A stretch of 21,908 nucleotides of DNA from Ga0077527 sp964533495 (GTDB taxonomy: Bacteria; Pseudomonadota; Gammaproteobacteria; Burkholderiales; SG8-41): positions 1-21,908 of the forward strand of contig CAZHJU010000043.1 in assembly GCA_964533495.1 (NCBI GenBank), written 5' to 3'. The notes below the pieces were generated by a model, which made no database searches, was not told the origin of the DNA, and worked only from the letters and a program-made list of their open reading frames with translations. The first letter of the stretch is position 1. Each line of letters opens with the position of its first letter. Shown here in pieces: positions 1-7,260 of this stretch. The translations under genes were made by a program, and so were the position numbers.

Positions 1-819
1 TTCATCGTCGCCGGCCTCGGCTTCAAGCTCGGCGCGGTGCCGTTCCACATGTGGGTGCCCGACGTCTACCAGGGCGCGCCGACCGCGGTGACGCTGTTCA
101 TCGGCTCGGCGCCGAAGTTCGCCGCGTTCGCGATCGTGATGCGGCTGCTCGCCCAGGCGCTGGGCGCGGAGGCGCTGGTCGACGAATGGCGGCAGATGCT
201 GCTGATCATGGCGGTGCTGTCGCTGGCGATCGGCAACCTGACCGCCATCATGCAGACCAACCTGAAGCGGATGCTGGCGTATTCGACGATCTCGCACATG
301 GGTTTCCTGCTGCTCGGCGTGCTGTCCGGCACCATCGACGGCTACGGCGCCGGCATGTTCTACGCGGTGGTCTACGTGCTGATGACGCTGGGCACCTTCG
401 GCGTGATCCTGCTGCTGACCCGCGGCGGCTTCGAGGCCGAGGACCTCGACGATTACCGCGGGCTCAACCAGCGCAGCCCCTGGTACGCCTTCCTGATGCT
501 GCTGCTGATGTTCTCGATGGCCGGCATCCCGCCGACCGTCGGCTTCTACGCCAAGCTGTCGGTGCTGCAGGCCGTGGTGCAGATCGGCCTGTGGTGGGTG
601 GCCGTCATCGCCGTGGTGTTCTCGCTGATCGGCGCCTTCTACTACCTGCGCGTCGTCAAGCTGATGTACTTCGACGAGCCGCGGGATACCGCACCGGTCA
701 GGGCCGGCGGCGACGTGCGCGTGCTGCTGTCGGCCAACGGCCTCGCGATGATCGTGCTCGGCATCGCGCCGCAGCCGCTGATGGTGCTGTGCATCGAAGC
801 CGTCCGCGCTTCGATCTAG
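1..819 (+). CDS. nuoN: NADH-quinone oxidoreductase subunit N, C-terminal part (5' truncated by window edge)
   Basis: The reading frame is open from base 1 and encodes the last 272 residues of NuoN, one of the three antiporter-like, proton-pumping membrane subunits of respiratory complex I. The family's usual length is about 480-490 residues, so a little over half is visible. The piece is highly hydrophobic with several transmembrane segments. It starts with the conserved GFKLGAVPFHMW and PDVYQGAP stretches and includes the NLKRMLAYSTISHMG helix carrying a conserved lysine, and the SMAGIPPTVGFYAK segment. These are hallmarks of the NuoL/M/N family, and the following DUF2818 gene fits nuoN rather than nuoL or nuoM. 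It is presumably the last gene of the nuo operon, whose other genes lie upstream of the window. Only 6 bases separate its stop from the next start. The identification is secure; the true start is outside the window. Confidence 0.96.
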   Translation, partial: FIVAGLGFKLGAVPFHMWVPDVYQGAPTAVTLFIGSAPKFAAFAIVMRLLAQALGAEALVDEWRQMLLIMAVLSLAIGNLTAIMQTNLKRMLAYSTISHMGFLLLGVLSGTIDGYGAGMFYAVVYVLMTLGTFGVILLLTRGGFEAEDLDDYRGLNQRSPWYAFLMLLLMFSMAGIPPTVGFYAKLSVLQAVVQIGLWWVAVIAVVFSLIGAFYYLRVVKLMYFDEPRDTAPVRAGGDVRVLLSANGLAMIVLGIAPQPLMVLCIEAVRASI

Positions 820-825
820 CCGGCC

Positions 826-1128
826 ATGGACTGGAGCACTGCGGCGCTGCTGCTGCTGGCCCTGGTGTTCGCCAATCTGCCGTTCCTGACCGAGCGGATA
901 TTTTTCGTCGGCGCGGCGCCGGAGGGCGGAAAACCCATCGGCTGGCGCCTGCTGGAACTGGTTCTGCTGTATTTTGCCGCCGGCGCGGCGGCCTGGATGA
1001 TGGAGGGCCGGGCCGGACAGGTGCATCCCCAGCGCTGGGAGTTCTACGCGGTGACCGTCTGCCTGTTCCTGGTGTTCGCCTATCCCGGTTACGTCTACCG
1101 TTACCTCTGGCGCAAGCCGGGGCTGTGA
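826..1128 (+). CDS. DUF2818 family small membrane protein
   Basis: This 100-residue hydrophobic protein starts 6 bases after the nuoN stop and is surely cotranscribed with it. About three membrane segments are visible: residues roughly 3-18 (AALLLLALVFANLPFL), 43-60 (LLELVLLYFAAGAAAWM) and 76-96 (ending YPGYVYRYLW). It matches the DUF2818 family, which I know as a short protein lying directly after nuoN in betaproteobacteria. The function is unknown; a role in complex I assembly or stability can be guessed only from position. The ATG at 826 is the natural start, because it gives a full-length family member and follows the nuoN stop closely. Confidence 0.88.
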   Translation: MDWSTAALLLLALVFANLPFLTERIFFVGAAPEGGKPIGWRLLELVLLYFAAGAAAWMMEGRAGQVHPQRWEFYAVTVCLFLVFAYPGYVYRYLWRKPGL

Positions 1129-1131
1129 TCT

Positions 1132-1140
1132 GAAGGAGGT
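1132..1140 (+). promoter_or_regulatory. Strong Shine-Dalgarno site fixing a GTG start
   Basis: The sequence GAAGGAGGT is an almost perfect anti-16S match lying five bases before the GTG at 1146. It decides the start of the Nudix gene, which has no ATG near its 5' end. Confidence 0.85.
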
Positions 1141-1145
1141 GCCCG

Positions 1146-1706
1146 GTGGCGGAGAAAGAGTTCGAGGATTTCAGCGAAACGCCCCTCGATTCCGAGCCGG
1201 TGTTTGACGGCGTGCTGCTGCACGTGCGCCGCGATGCCGTGCTGCTGCCGAACGGCGCGCGTACCACCCGGGAATACATCCGCCATCCCGGCGCGGCGAT
1301 GGTCATCGCGCGGCCCGATCCGGATTCAATCGTGCTTGAACGGCAGTTCCGCTATCCGCTGCGCCGGCATTTCATCGAACTGCCCGCCGGCAAGATCGAT
1401 CCCGGCGAGGATCCGCTGGCGACGGCCCGGCGCGAGCTGCGCGAGGAGTGCGGCTATGCGGCGGCGCACTGGCGCCACCTGGCCACGCTGCATCCCTGCA
1501 TTTCCTATTCCGACGAGCGCATCGAGCTGTATCTCGCCGAGGGCCTGACCCACGTCGGCAACGCGCTGGACGAGGATGAGTTCCTGGAGGTGATGACGGT
1601 GCCGCTGGCCCGCGCGCTGGCCTGGGTGCGCGAAGGGCGCATTACCGAGGCCAAGGCGGTGACCGGCCTGCTGTGGGCCGAGAAAATCCGCAGCGGGGAG
1701 TGGTAA
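1146..1706 (+). CDS. Nudix hydrolase, ADP-ribose pyrophosphatase type
   Basis: This 186-residue protein begins with GTG behind a near-ideal ribosome-binding site. It contains a complete Nudix box at residues 82-104: Gly82, Glu88, then R96-E97-L98-x-E100-E101-x-G103. This helix binds the divalent metals that hydrolyse nucleoside diphosphates linked to another group. The preceding ERQFRYPLRRHFIELPAGKID region is typical of the ADP-ribose pyrophosphatase (NudF-like) branch, whose members cleave ADP-ribose to AMP and ribose 5-phosphate in the cytoplasm. The gene lies 17 bases after the DUF2818 gene and is probably the distal gene of the nuo transcript, an arrangement I know from betaproteobacteria. 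It converges with the MerR/GGDEF/EAL gene, with only 17 bases between the two stops and no clear hairpin terminator there. The substrate is inferred from subfamily features and was not tested. Confidence 0.9.
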   Translation: MAEKEFEDFSETPLDSEPVFDGVLLHVRRDAVLLPNGARTTREYIRHPGAAMVIARPDPDSIVLERQFRYPLRRHFIELPAGKIDPGEDPLATARRELREECGYAAAHWRHLATLHPCISYSDERIELYLAEGLTHVGNALDEDEFLEVMTVPLARALAWVREGRITEAKAVTGLLWAEKIRSGEW

Positions 1707-1723
1707 CGCCCGCCGGGATGCAC

Positions 1724-3664
1724 TCAGGCTTCGCGGGCGCCGCGCGCGCGCGTGGCGGGAACGGCGATGCCGTCCAGCCGGCTCACCGGACGCAGGAAGT
1801 TGCCCTGCGCGTACAGCATGCCCGCGCCCTTCAGCAGTTCCAGCGTTTCCGCGGTTTCCACGCCCTTTGCGACGACCTGGCGCTTCAGTTCCCGGGCGAC
1901 GCCGTTGACGGCCCTGATGAAGACCATGCTCTCGGCGCCGTCGCGTAGGTCCTGGGTGAAGCTGCTGTTGATCTTGAGGTAATCGACCTCGAAGCGTTTG
2001 AGGTAGTAGAACGAGCTGAAGCCGGTGCCGAAATCGTCGAGCGCGAAGCGCGCGCCGAGGGGGCGAAGATGCTCGATGAATGCGCTGGTGGCGTCGATGT
2101 TCTCCATCGCCGCCTTCTCGCTGACTTCGAACACCAGGCGGTTGCCGGGGACGTCGGAGGTGCGCACGATGTCGATGAGTTCGCGCACCCAGGCGGCGTC
2201 GGCTACCGAGGCCGCGGAGAGGTTGACCGAGTAGCGGCTGCGCCGGCTGCGGTCGTGCTCGTGGATGTGGGTCAGCAGCCGCGCGACGACGCGCTGGTCG
2301 AGCGCCGGTGCATAACCCAGCGACTCCGCGGTGCTCATGAACTGCGCCGTGCCGGTCCAGTTCCCGCGGTCGTCGCGGATGCGCAGGAAGATTTCGTGGT
2401 GCACTTCGGCGCCGGTGCTGATCTGTATCGCGGGCTGCACGTAGAGCGCCAGCTCGTCCTGGTCGAGGGCTTCGGCGACCAGCCGCGACCAGTGGGTGCG
2501 GCGATGGCTGGCGCGCAGCGCATCCGAGGCGGGATTGAACAGCGTCACGCGGTTGCGGCCCTGGTCCTTGGCCTGGTGGGTTGCCGCGTCCGTGGCGGCG
2601 AGCAGGGCGTTCCATTCGTTGCCATGGAGCGGGTAGAGGGCAATGCCGATCGAGGCGGTGATGCTGGAGACCACGCGGTTGGGGGCGGTTTCCAGGCGGT
2701 AATTCTGCACGGCGTCGAGTGCGATGGAGGCCGAGGACAGCACTTCCTCCCGGCCGGCATCGTGCAGGTGCAGCACGAACTGGTCTTCGCCGACCCGGAA
2801 CAGCTCGCCGTTGCGGTCGCGGGCGACGTTGCGCAGCACGCCGGACAGGCCCAGCATCAGCTGGTCGCCGGCACCGTGGCCGAAGACCGCGTTGATGCGC
2901 TTGAAGTGGTCCATGTCGATCAGCACCACCGCGCCGGATTGCCCGGTGTTCAGCGCGGTTTCCACCTGGCGCCGCAGCGCGCCGCGGTTGGGCAGATCGG
3001 TCAGGGCGTCATGGAGCGCGACATGTTCGGCGCGGCGGATCGCGAGGTGCTGTTCGGTGACATCGCGGGCGGTGCCGCGGATGCCCAGCATCAGGCCGTT
3101 CTCGTCGCGGGTGACCCTGGCGTTGATGCCGATCCAGCGGTCCTCGCCGCGCGCGGTGGTGAGGTGGGTGACGTGATTCTGCACCTCGCCGTTGCGGCGC
3201 AGGGTGGACAGGAAGCGGCGGTTCGGCACGTGCGAGCCGTTGGTCTCGAAGCTGAAGAAACAGCGGCCGATCAGGTCGTGCGGCGCCAGCCCGAAGATCT
3301 CGTGGGCCGCGGCATTCAGATAGGTGAAGCGGCCCTCGGCATCGGTCTGCCAGATCAGGTCGTGCGAGGTTTCGACGAGGTCGCGGTAGCGGCCTTCACT
3401 CTCGATCAGCAGCTGGATGATCCGGCGCTTTTCGGCGAGCGTTTTCTTGATGCTGGCCAGCTCGCGCGAGGTTTTCTCCGCGAAGCTGCCCCCGTTGGCC
3501 TGGACCAGACGGTCGATGACTTCCCGGGGATAGCGGCGGTGGCCCCCTTCAGTGCGCTGGGCGCCGAGGATGCCCTGTTCATCCCAGCGCCGGAGCTTCT
3601 GCGCGGAGATGCCGAGCAGACGCGAAGTCTGCTCCATGGTGTAGGAGTATTCCTGGTCGGACAT
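1724..3664 (-). CDS. MerR HTH - PAS - GGDEF - EAL regulator with degenerate c-di-GMP sites (RpfR-like)
   Basis: A 646-residue multidomain protein. Domains in order: MerR-type winged HTH (residues about 7-55; YTMEQTSRLLGIS, GGHRRYP), a probable coiled coil (60-92), PAS sensor domain (about 90-205), GGDEF domain (about 215-375) and EAL domain (about 390-630). The GGDEF signature is altered to GEDQF (292-296). In the EAL domain the signature reads EIF (424-426). Metal-site residues N481, E513, D543, D544, K564 and Q620 are kept, but the catalytic Glu of the AEGVE motif is Lys600 and the Asp of LKID is Asn566. I infer a signalling or DNA-binding protein rather than an active cyclase or phosphodiesterase. 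It lies directly downstream of an rpfF homologue on the same strand, as expected for a fatty-acid signal receptor such as RpfR (PAS-GGDEF-EAL). The start is uncertain: the ATG at 3664 begins the MerR homology, but a GTG at 3745 (27 more residues, basic) has the better GGGAG site 6 bases upstream. Confidence 0.9.
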   Translation of the reverse strand: MSDQEYSYTMEQTSRLLGISAQKLRRWDEQGILGAQRTEGGHRRYPREVIDRLVQANGGSFAEKTSRELASIKKTLAEKRRIIQLLIESEGRYRDLVETSHDLIWQTDAEGRFTYLNAAAHEIFGLAPHDLIGRCFFSFETNGSHVPNRRFLSTLRRNGEVQNHVTHLTTARGEDRWIGINARVTRDENGLMLGIRGTARDVTEQHLAIRRAEHVALHDALTDLPNRGALRRQVETALNTGQSGAVVLIDMDHFKRINAVFGHGAGDQLMLGLSGVLRNVARDRNGELFRVGEDQFVLHLHDAGREEVLSSASIALDAVQNYRLETAPNRVVSSITASIGIALYPLHGNEWNALLAATDAATHQAKDQGRNRVTLFNPASDALRASHRRTHWSRLVAEALDQDELALYVQPAIQISTGAEVHHEIFLRIRDDRGNWTGTAQFMSTAESLGYAPALDQRVVARLLTHIHEHDRSRRSRYSVNLSAASVADAAWVRELIDIVRTSDVPGNRLVFEVSEKAAMENIDATSAFIEHLRPLGARFALDDFGTGFSSFYYLKRFEVDYLKINSSFTQDLRDGAESMVFIRAVNGVARELKRQVVAKGVETAETLELLKGAGMLYAQGNFLRPVSRLDGIAVPATRARGAREA

Positions 3665-3759
3665 ATCCTCGGTCTTGCCTTGCCCCTGGGCCCGGGATGG
3701 CCTTTGGCGCAGTGTAGCAGAGCCCCGCCGCCGATGCTTTTTCACGCTTTTCTCCCGGA

Positions 3760-4689
3760 TCAGTGGACGACGGCCGGTTCCTGCAGGCCGTTCTGGCGCG
3801 ACACCAGCCGCTGCATCAGCTTCAGGTCGCGGGTGGTCAGGCGCAGCGCCGCGTCGACCCAGACGCCGACCACGTCCGCCAGCTCCTCGTAGCTGATCTG
3901 GTGCACGCGGCGGCGCACCGCGGCGAGCGCGGCCATGCCGTTGCGCGAGCGCGAGCGCTGCCTGATCAGCGCGTTGACCGCGGCCTCGCCTTCGCCGTCT
4001 TCGGCGACCACGTCGATGACGCCGAGGTCGCGCATTTCTTCGGCGCTATAGATTTTTCCCGAGGAAATGATGCTCTCGGCGGCACGCTGGCCGACCTTGC
4101 GGTCGAGGAAGGAGTAGGCGCCCATGCCCGGGAACAGGTTGAACAGGATTTCCGGGAATCCGAAGCGCGAGCCCCGTTCGGCGATGATCACGTCGCTGGA
4201 TAGCGCCGCCTCGAAGCCGCCGCCCAGGCATTCGCCCTGCACCAGCGACACGGTGGTCACCGGCAGATCATGGCCGATGTAATTGCGGTAGAGCACGTCG
4301 ATGCAGGCGCGGCCGTAGGCGGCCAGCGCGGAGCGGTCGCGGCGGTCGATTTTCTGGCGGAACAGGTCGAGGTCGCCGCCGAGGTTGAACACGCCGGGCA
4401 TGCCGGAGGCAAGGATCACGTACTCGATGGGCTCGCTGCCGTCCCCGCAGTCGATCGAGCCGCCGGTTTCCGTGACGAAGCTGTAATAGTCGCGGATGTC
4501 GGCGAGCAGGCCGGGATTGAAGCAGGGGCGCGGCGCCGCGGTCCAGCGCGACCACAATGCGCGGGTCTGGCGATCGAAGTGCGCGTGCAACTGGGGCGAG
4601 AAGCGGAATTCCGTGTTGACGCGGCTGAAATCCGGATGGACTGCGGCTTGGTGGGCGTTGATGACTGCGGCCGGAACTTGCATTTCCAT
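3760..4689 (-). CDS. rpfF: RpfF-type DSF synthase (crotonase-fold enoyl-CoA hydratase/thioesterase)
   Basis: A 309-residue crotonase-fold protein. Compared with Xanthomonas RpfF from memory, it shares FNLGGDL (101-107), a GGGFEAALS segment (157-165), a PEILFNLFPGMGAYSF-type stretch (179-194), an IYSAEEM helix and the C-terminal WVDAALRL / MQRLV pattern. The two catalytic glutamates of RpfF correspond to Glu160 and Glu180, with the same 20-residue spacing. RpfF dehydrates 3-hydroxyacyl-ACP and releases a cis-2-unsaturated fatty acid, the diffusible signal factor. The ATG at 4689 follows AAGGGG by 7 bases; the longer open frame upstream is AT-rich leader without homology. The MerR/PAS/GGDEF/EAL gene follows within 95 bases (15 if its GTG start is used), suggesting one operon. 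A generic enoyl-CoA hydratase is less likely given the RpfF-specific stretches. Confidence 0.87.
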   Translation of the reverse strand: MEMQVPAAVINAHQAAVHPDFSRVNTEFRFSPQLHAHFDRQTRALWSRWTAAPRPCFNPGLLADIRDYYSFVTETGGSIDCGDGSEPIEYVILASGMPGVFNLGGDLDLFRQKIDRRDRSALAAYGRACIDVLYRNYIGHDLPVTTVSLVQGECLGGGFEAALSSDVIIAERGSRFGFPEILFNLFPGMGAYSFLDRKVGQRAAESIISSGKIYSAEEMRDLGVIDVVAEDGEGEAAVNALIRQRSRSRNGMAALAAVRRRVHQISYEELADVVGVWVDAALRLTTRDLKLMQRLVSRQNGLQEPAVVH

Positions 4690-4837
4690 GGCGATACCCC
4701 TTGTATGGTGTTGATCGGACGGGAAGTTTTTTTGTGTTTTCCCGATGATGATTAGAGGGCAGGATGAATGGGGCAGCAAATCTAACAAAATGAGAGATTT
4801 TAAAAATATCAATAAAAACAAATACTTATGTGTATCC

Positions 4838-4865
4838 ATAATAGCCGGACGGGCCAAAATGGCAA
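4838..4865 (-). promoter_or_regulatory. Predicted sigma70 promoter for rpfF
   Basis: On the minus strand TTGCCA (4860-4865) is followed after 16 bases by TATTAT (4838-4843), five of six matches in each box. It lies in the AT-rich stretch and would start transcription near 4831, giving a leader of about 140 bases before the rpfF start at 4689. Confidence 0.5.
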
Positions 4866-4949
4866 TTTACTCCCTGTTTGTTCCCCGTTGCGCCATGTTC
4901 CGGGACCTGTCGGCGGCGCGGATTTCGCGGCTGGAGGCAGGCGAACCGT

Positions 4950-4978
4950 TTGACTCGTAACCGGTGAGCCGTTAAAAC
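4950..4978 (+). promoter_or_regulatory. Predicted sigma70 promoter for the aas-like gene
   Basis: TTGACT (4950-4955) and TAAAAC (4973-4978) are separated by exactly 17 bases. Transcription would start near 4985, about 43 bases before the ATG at 5028. Confidence 0.5.
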
Positions 4979-5027
4979 CGTGCGCTGATTCCGACATCAT
5001 CCTGATCCGAGCGGACCGTTACAGCCG

Positions 5028-7151
5028 ATGCTGCGTGCCATCCTGAAGCTGCTGCTGGGCCTGTTGTTCCGGGTGCGCGTTCTCGGCGATGCCGGCGCGC
5101 TGCTGCGGGGGCGGCCGCTGGTGCTTGCCAACCACGATTCCCTGCTCGACACCCTGCTGGTCGTGCTGTTCCTGCCCGGCGCGCCGCTGGTCGTGCTGCC
5201 GCGTGCCCTCGCCGGACACCGCATCGGCGCCCTGGTTCGCCGCCTGGCGGATTGCGTCGAGCCGGCGGACGCCGGCGGCGCCGCGGTCAAGCGCCTGGTG
5301 CGGGCGGTGCGGGCAGGGCGTCCGGTGGTGATGTTCCCGCAGGACCGGGTGACCACCACCGGCAGCACGATGAAGGTTTACGGCGCGGCCGGCGTCATTG
5401 CGCTGCGTGCGGATGCCGATGTGGTTCCGCTGCGCGTCCACGGTACCCTCCATACCCGCTGGGCGGCGACCGGCCTGCGCTGGCCGCGCCTGCGCTTTCC
5501 GCGGGTGACGCTGCAGCTGCTGCCGGCGCTGCGTTTTACGCCGCCGGCTGCCGGCGCCGCCGGCTCGCGGCGCCAGCGCATCAACGACGAGCTGCAGGGC
5601 ATCATGCAGCGGGCCATGGCCGCGGCCGGGCCGCGGCGCTCGCTGTTCGGAGCGCTGCTGGAGGCGGCTGCGCTGCACGGCCGGCGCACCCGCATCTTCG
5701 AGGATGTCCGCGGCCAGATCACCAGCTATGCCGACCTGCTCAAGGGCACGCTGGCACTGGGCCGGCTCAGCGCGAAATTCACCGAACCCGGCGAATGCGT
5801 CGGCGTGCTGCTGCCGAACATCGGCGCCACGGTCTGCCTGGTCTTCGGCCTCGCCTCGCGCGGCCGCGTCGCGGCGATGCTCAATTATTCCAGCGGGGCC
5901 GAATCGGTGCGCGGGGCCTGCGCGGCGGCCACGGTCAGGACCGTGATCACTTCGCGCAGCTTCGTCGAGGTCGCGCGCCTGCAGCCGCTGCTCGATGCGC
6001 TGTCCTCCTGCCGGATCGTTTATGTCGAGGATCTGCGCGAGGCGATGGGGCTTGCCGACAAGCTGTGGATCCTGCGCGCGCTGCTGCATCCGCGCAGCGC
6101 CCTCCCGGAAACCGATCCCGCGGCGACCGCGGTGGTGCTGTTCACCTCGGGCTCCGAGGCGCGGCCCAAGGGCGTCGCCCTGTCGCAGGAGGGCATGCTG
6201 GCGTCGATGGCCCAGCTGCGCGCGGTGATCGACTTTGGGCCCGACGACAAGTACCTCAACGCGCTGCCGATGTACCACATCTTCGGCCTGGTGGTCGGCA
6301 CGCTGATGCCGCTGCTGACCGGCACGCGGCTGTTCCTGTACACCAATCCGCTGCACTACAAGGTGATCCCCGAGTACGCCTATACCCGGGACTGCACCTA
6401 CATCTTCGGCACCAGCACCTTTCTCGGCAACTACGCCCGCCAGGCGCATCCCTACGATTTCTACCGCATGCGCTTCGTCATTTCCGGCGGCGAGAAGCTG
6501 CATCCCGAAGTCGCGCAGCTGTGGTTTTCCAAATTTGGCCTGCGCGTGCACGAGGGCTATGGCGCCACCGAGTGCGGCCCGGCAATGGCCTTCAACGCGC
6601 CGCTCACCTACCGGACGGGGACGGTGGGCCGTTTTCTGCCTGGCATCGAATACCGCGTGGTGCCGGTGCCGGGCATCGAGCAGGGCGGGGTGGTCCACGT
6701 GCACGGGCCCAACCTGATGCAGGGGTATTTTTTCCACGACCAGCCGGGCGTTCTGCAGCCACCGCGTTCCGAGGTGGGCGAGGGCTGGTACAACACCGGC
6801 GACGTGATCAGCATCGATGCCGACGGCTTCGTCACGGTGCTCGGCCGGGTCAAGCGTTTCGCCAAGATTGCCGGCGAAATGGTGTCGCTGGAGCGGGTCG
6901 AAACCATCGCCTACCACGCATCCCCGGGTTTCAAGCATGCCGCGGTGGTCGAAATGACGCGTTCCGGGGAGAGCACGGTGCTGCTGACCACCGACCCGGA
7001 TCTGGATCGCATCGCGCTGCAGCAGGCGGCGCGGCAGATCAATGCGCAGGAACTGGCGGTGGCGCGACGGGTGGTGAAGGTCGACAACCTGCCGCTGCTC
7101 GGCTCGGGCAAGGTCGATTACGTGACGCTGAAGGAGATGGTGGTCCTGTGA
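5028..7151 (+). CDS. aas: Acyltransferase / acyl-ACP synthetase fusion (Aas-like)
   Basis: A 707-residue bifunctional protein, close to the 719 residues of E. coli Aas. The N-terminal part (about 1-200) is a PlsC-type acyltransferase with the catalytic HX4D motif at His36-Asp41 (NHDSLLD). The rest is an adenylate-forming domain with the phosphate loop TSGSEARPKG (373-382), YGATE (511-515), YNTGD (588-592), the Aas-type GRVKRFAKIAGEMVSLE stretch and a C-terminal GSGK with the expected catalytic lysine, Lys695. Aas activates free fatty acids onto acyl carrier protein and reacylates lysophosphatidylethanolamine at the inner membrane. The gene is divergent from rpfF. In Xanthomonas the acyl ligase gene rpfB sits next to rpfF, so a role in signal turnover is possible but is inference. 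The GAGCGG before the ATG is a weak ribosome-binding site. Confidence 0.9.
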   Translation: MLRAILKLLLGLLFRVRVLGDAGALLRGRPLVLANHDSLLDTLLVVLFLPGAPLVVLPRALAGHRIGALVRRLADCVEPADAGGAAVKRLVRAVRAGRPVVMFPQDRVTTTGSTMKVYGAAGVIALRADADVVPLRVHGTLHTRWAATGLRWPRLRFPRVTLQLLPALRFTPPAAGAAGSRRQRINDELQGIMQRAMAAAGPRRSLFGALLEAAALHGRRTRIFEDVRGQITSYADLLKGTLALGRLSAKFTEPGECVGVLLPNIGATVCLVFGLASRGRVAAMLNYSSGAESVRGACAAATVRTVITSRSFVEVARLQPLLDALSSCRIVYVEDLREAMGLADKLWILRALLHPRSALPETDPAATAVVLFTSGSEARPKGVALSQEGMLASMAQLRAVIDFGPDDKYLNALPMYHIFGLVVGTLMPLLTGTRLFLYTNPLHYKVIPEYAYTRDCTYIFGTSTFLGNYARQAHPYDFYRMRFVISGGEKLHPEVAQLWFSKFGLRVHEGYGATECGPAMAFNAPLTYRTGTVGRFLPGIEYRVVPVPGIEQGGVVHVHGPNLMQGYFFHDQPGVLQPPRSEVGEGWYNTGDVISIDADGFVTVLGRVKRFAKIAGEMVSLERVETIAYHASPGFKHAAVVEMTRSGESTVLLTTDPDLDRIALQQAARQINAQELAVARRVVKVDNLPLLGSGKVDYVTLKEMVVL

Positions 7152-7260
7152 CAGCGGCCGCGGCTGCATGCATTATCATCGCGACGTGCGCGGCCTGCCG
7201 GCTGCGCCGGAACGGCGGGGTGCCGTTCACGCACACGGTTACTGCTTGAGGAGAACCACG

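Larger units (their letters stand above)
4690..5027. other. AT-rich divergent intergenic region between rpfF and aas
   Basis: These 338 bases lie between two divergent genes and are far more AT-rich (mainly 4725-4865) than the surrounding coding DNA. They hold one promoter-like element for each direction. The rpfF leader would be about 140 bases long. It contains a dyad AAATCT-N11-AGATTT (4778-4800), a possible regulator site, and a hairpin CGGGAA/TTCCCG (4720-4744) just before the rpfF ribosome-binding site. Short open frames here look like chance products of the AT-rich sequence. Confidence 0.6.

Noticed and set aside
2069..3892. A long plus-strand open frame of about 600 codons opposite the MerR/PAS/GGDEF/EAL gene.
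   Set aside because: It is antisense to a gene with five recognisable regions and its translation is Gly/Ala/Arg/Val-rich without motifs, a GC-rich shadow frame.
3760..4857. A 365-residue version of the RpfF homologue starting at 4857.
   Set aside because: The extra 56 residues come from the AT-rich leader, overlap the predicted promoter, and lack the AAGGGG site present before ATG 4689.
4745..5000. Short open frames on both strands in the AT-rich rpfF-aas intergenic region.
   Set aside because: They lack ribosome-binding sites and homology, and overlap predicted promoters; AT-rich chance frames are more likely.
5019..7169. A 716-codon minus-strand open frame opposite the aas-like gene.
   Set aside because: The plus strand carries complete acyltransferase and adenylation motifs; the reverse frame is rich in His, Gln, Arg and Ala and has no domain.
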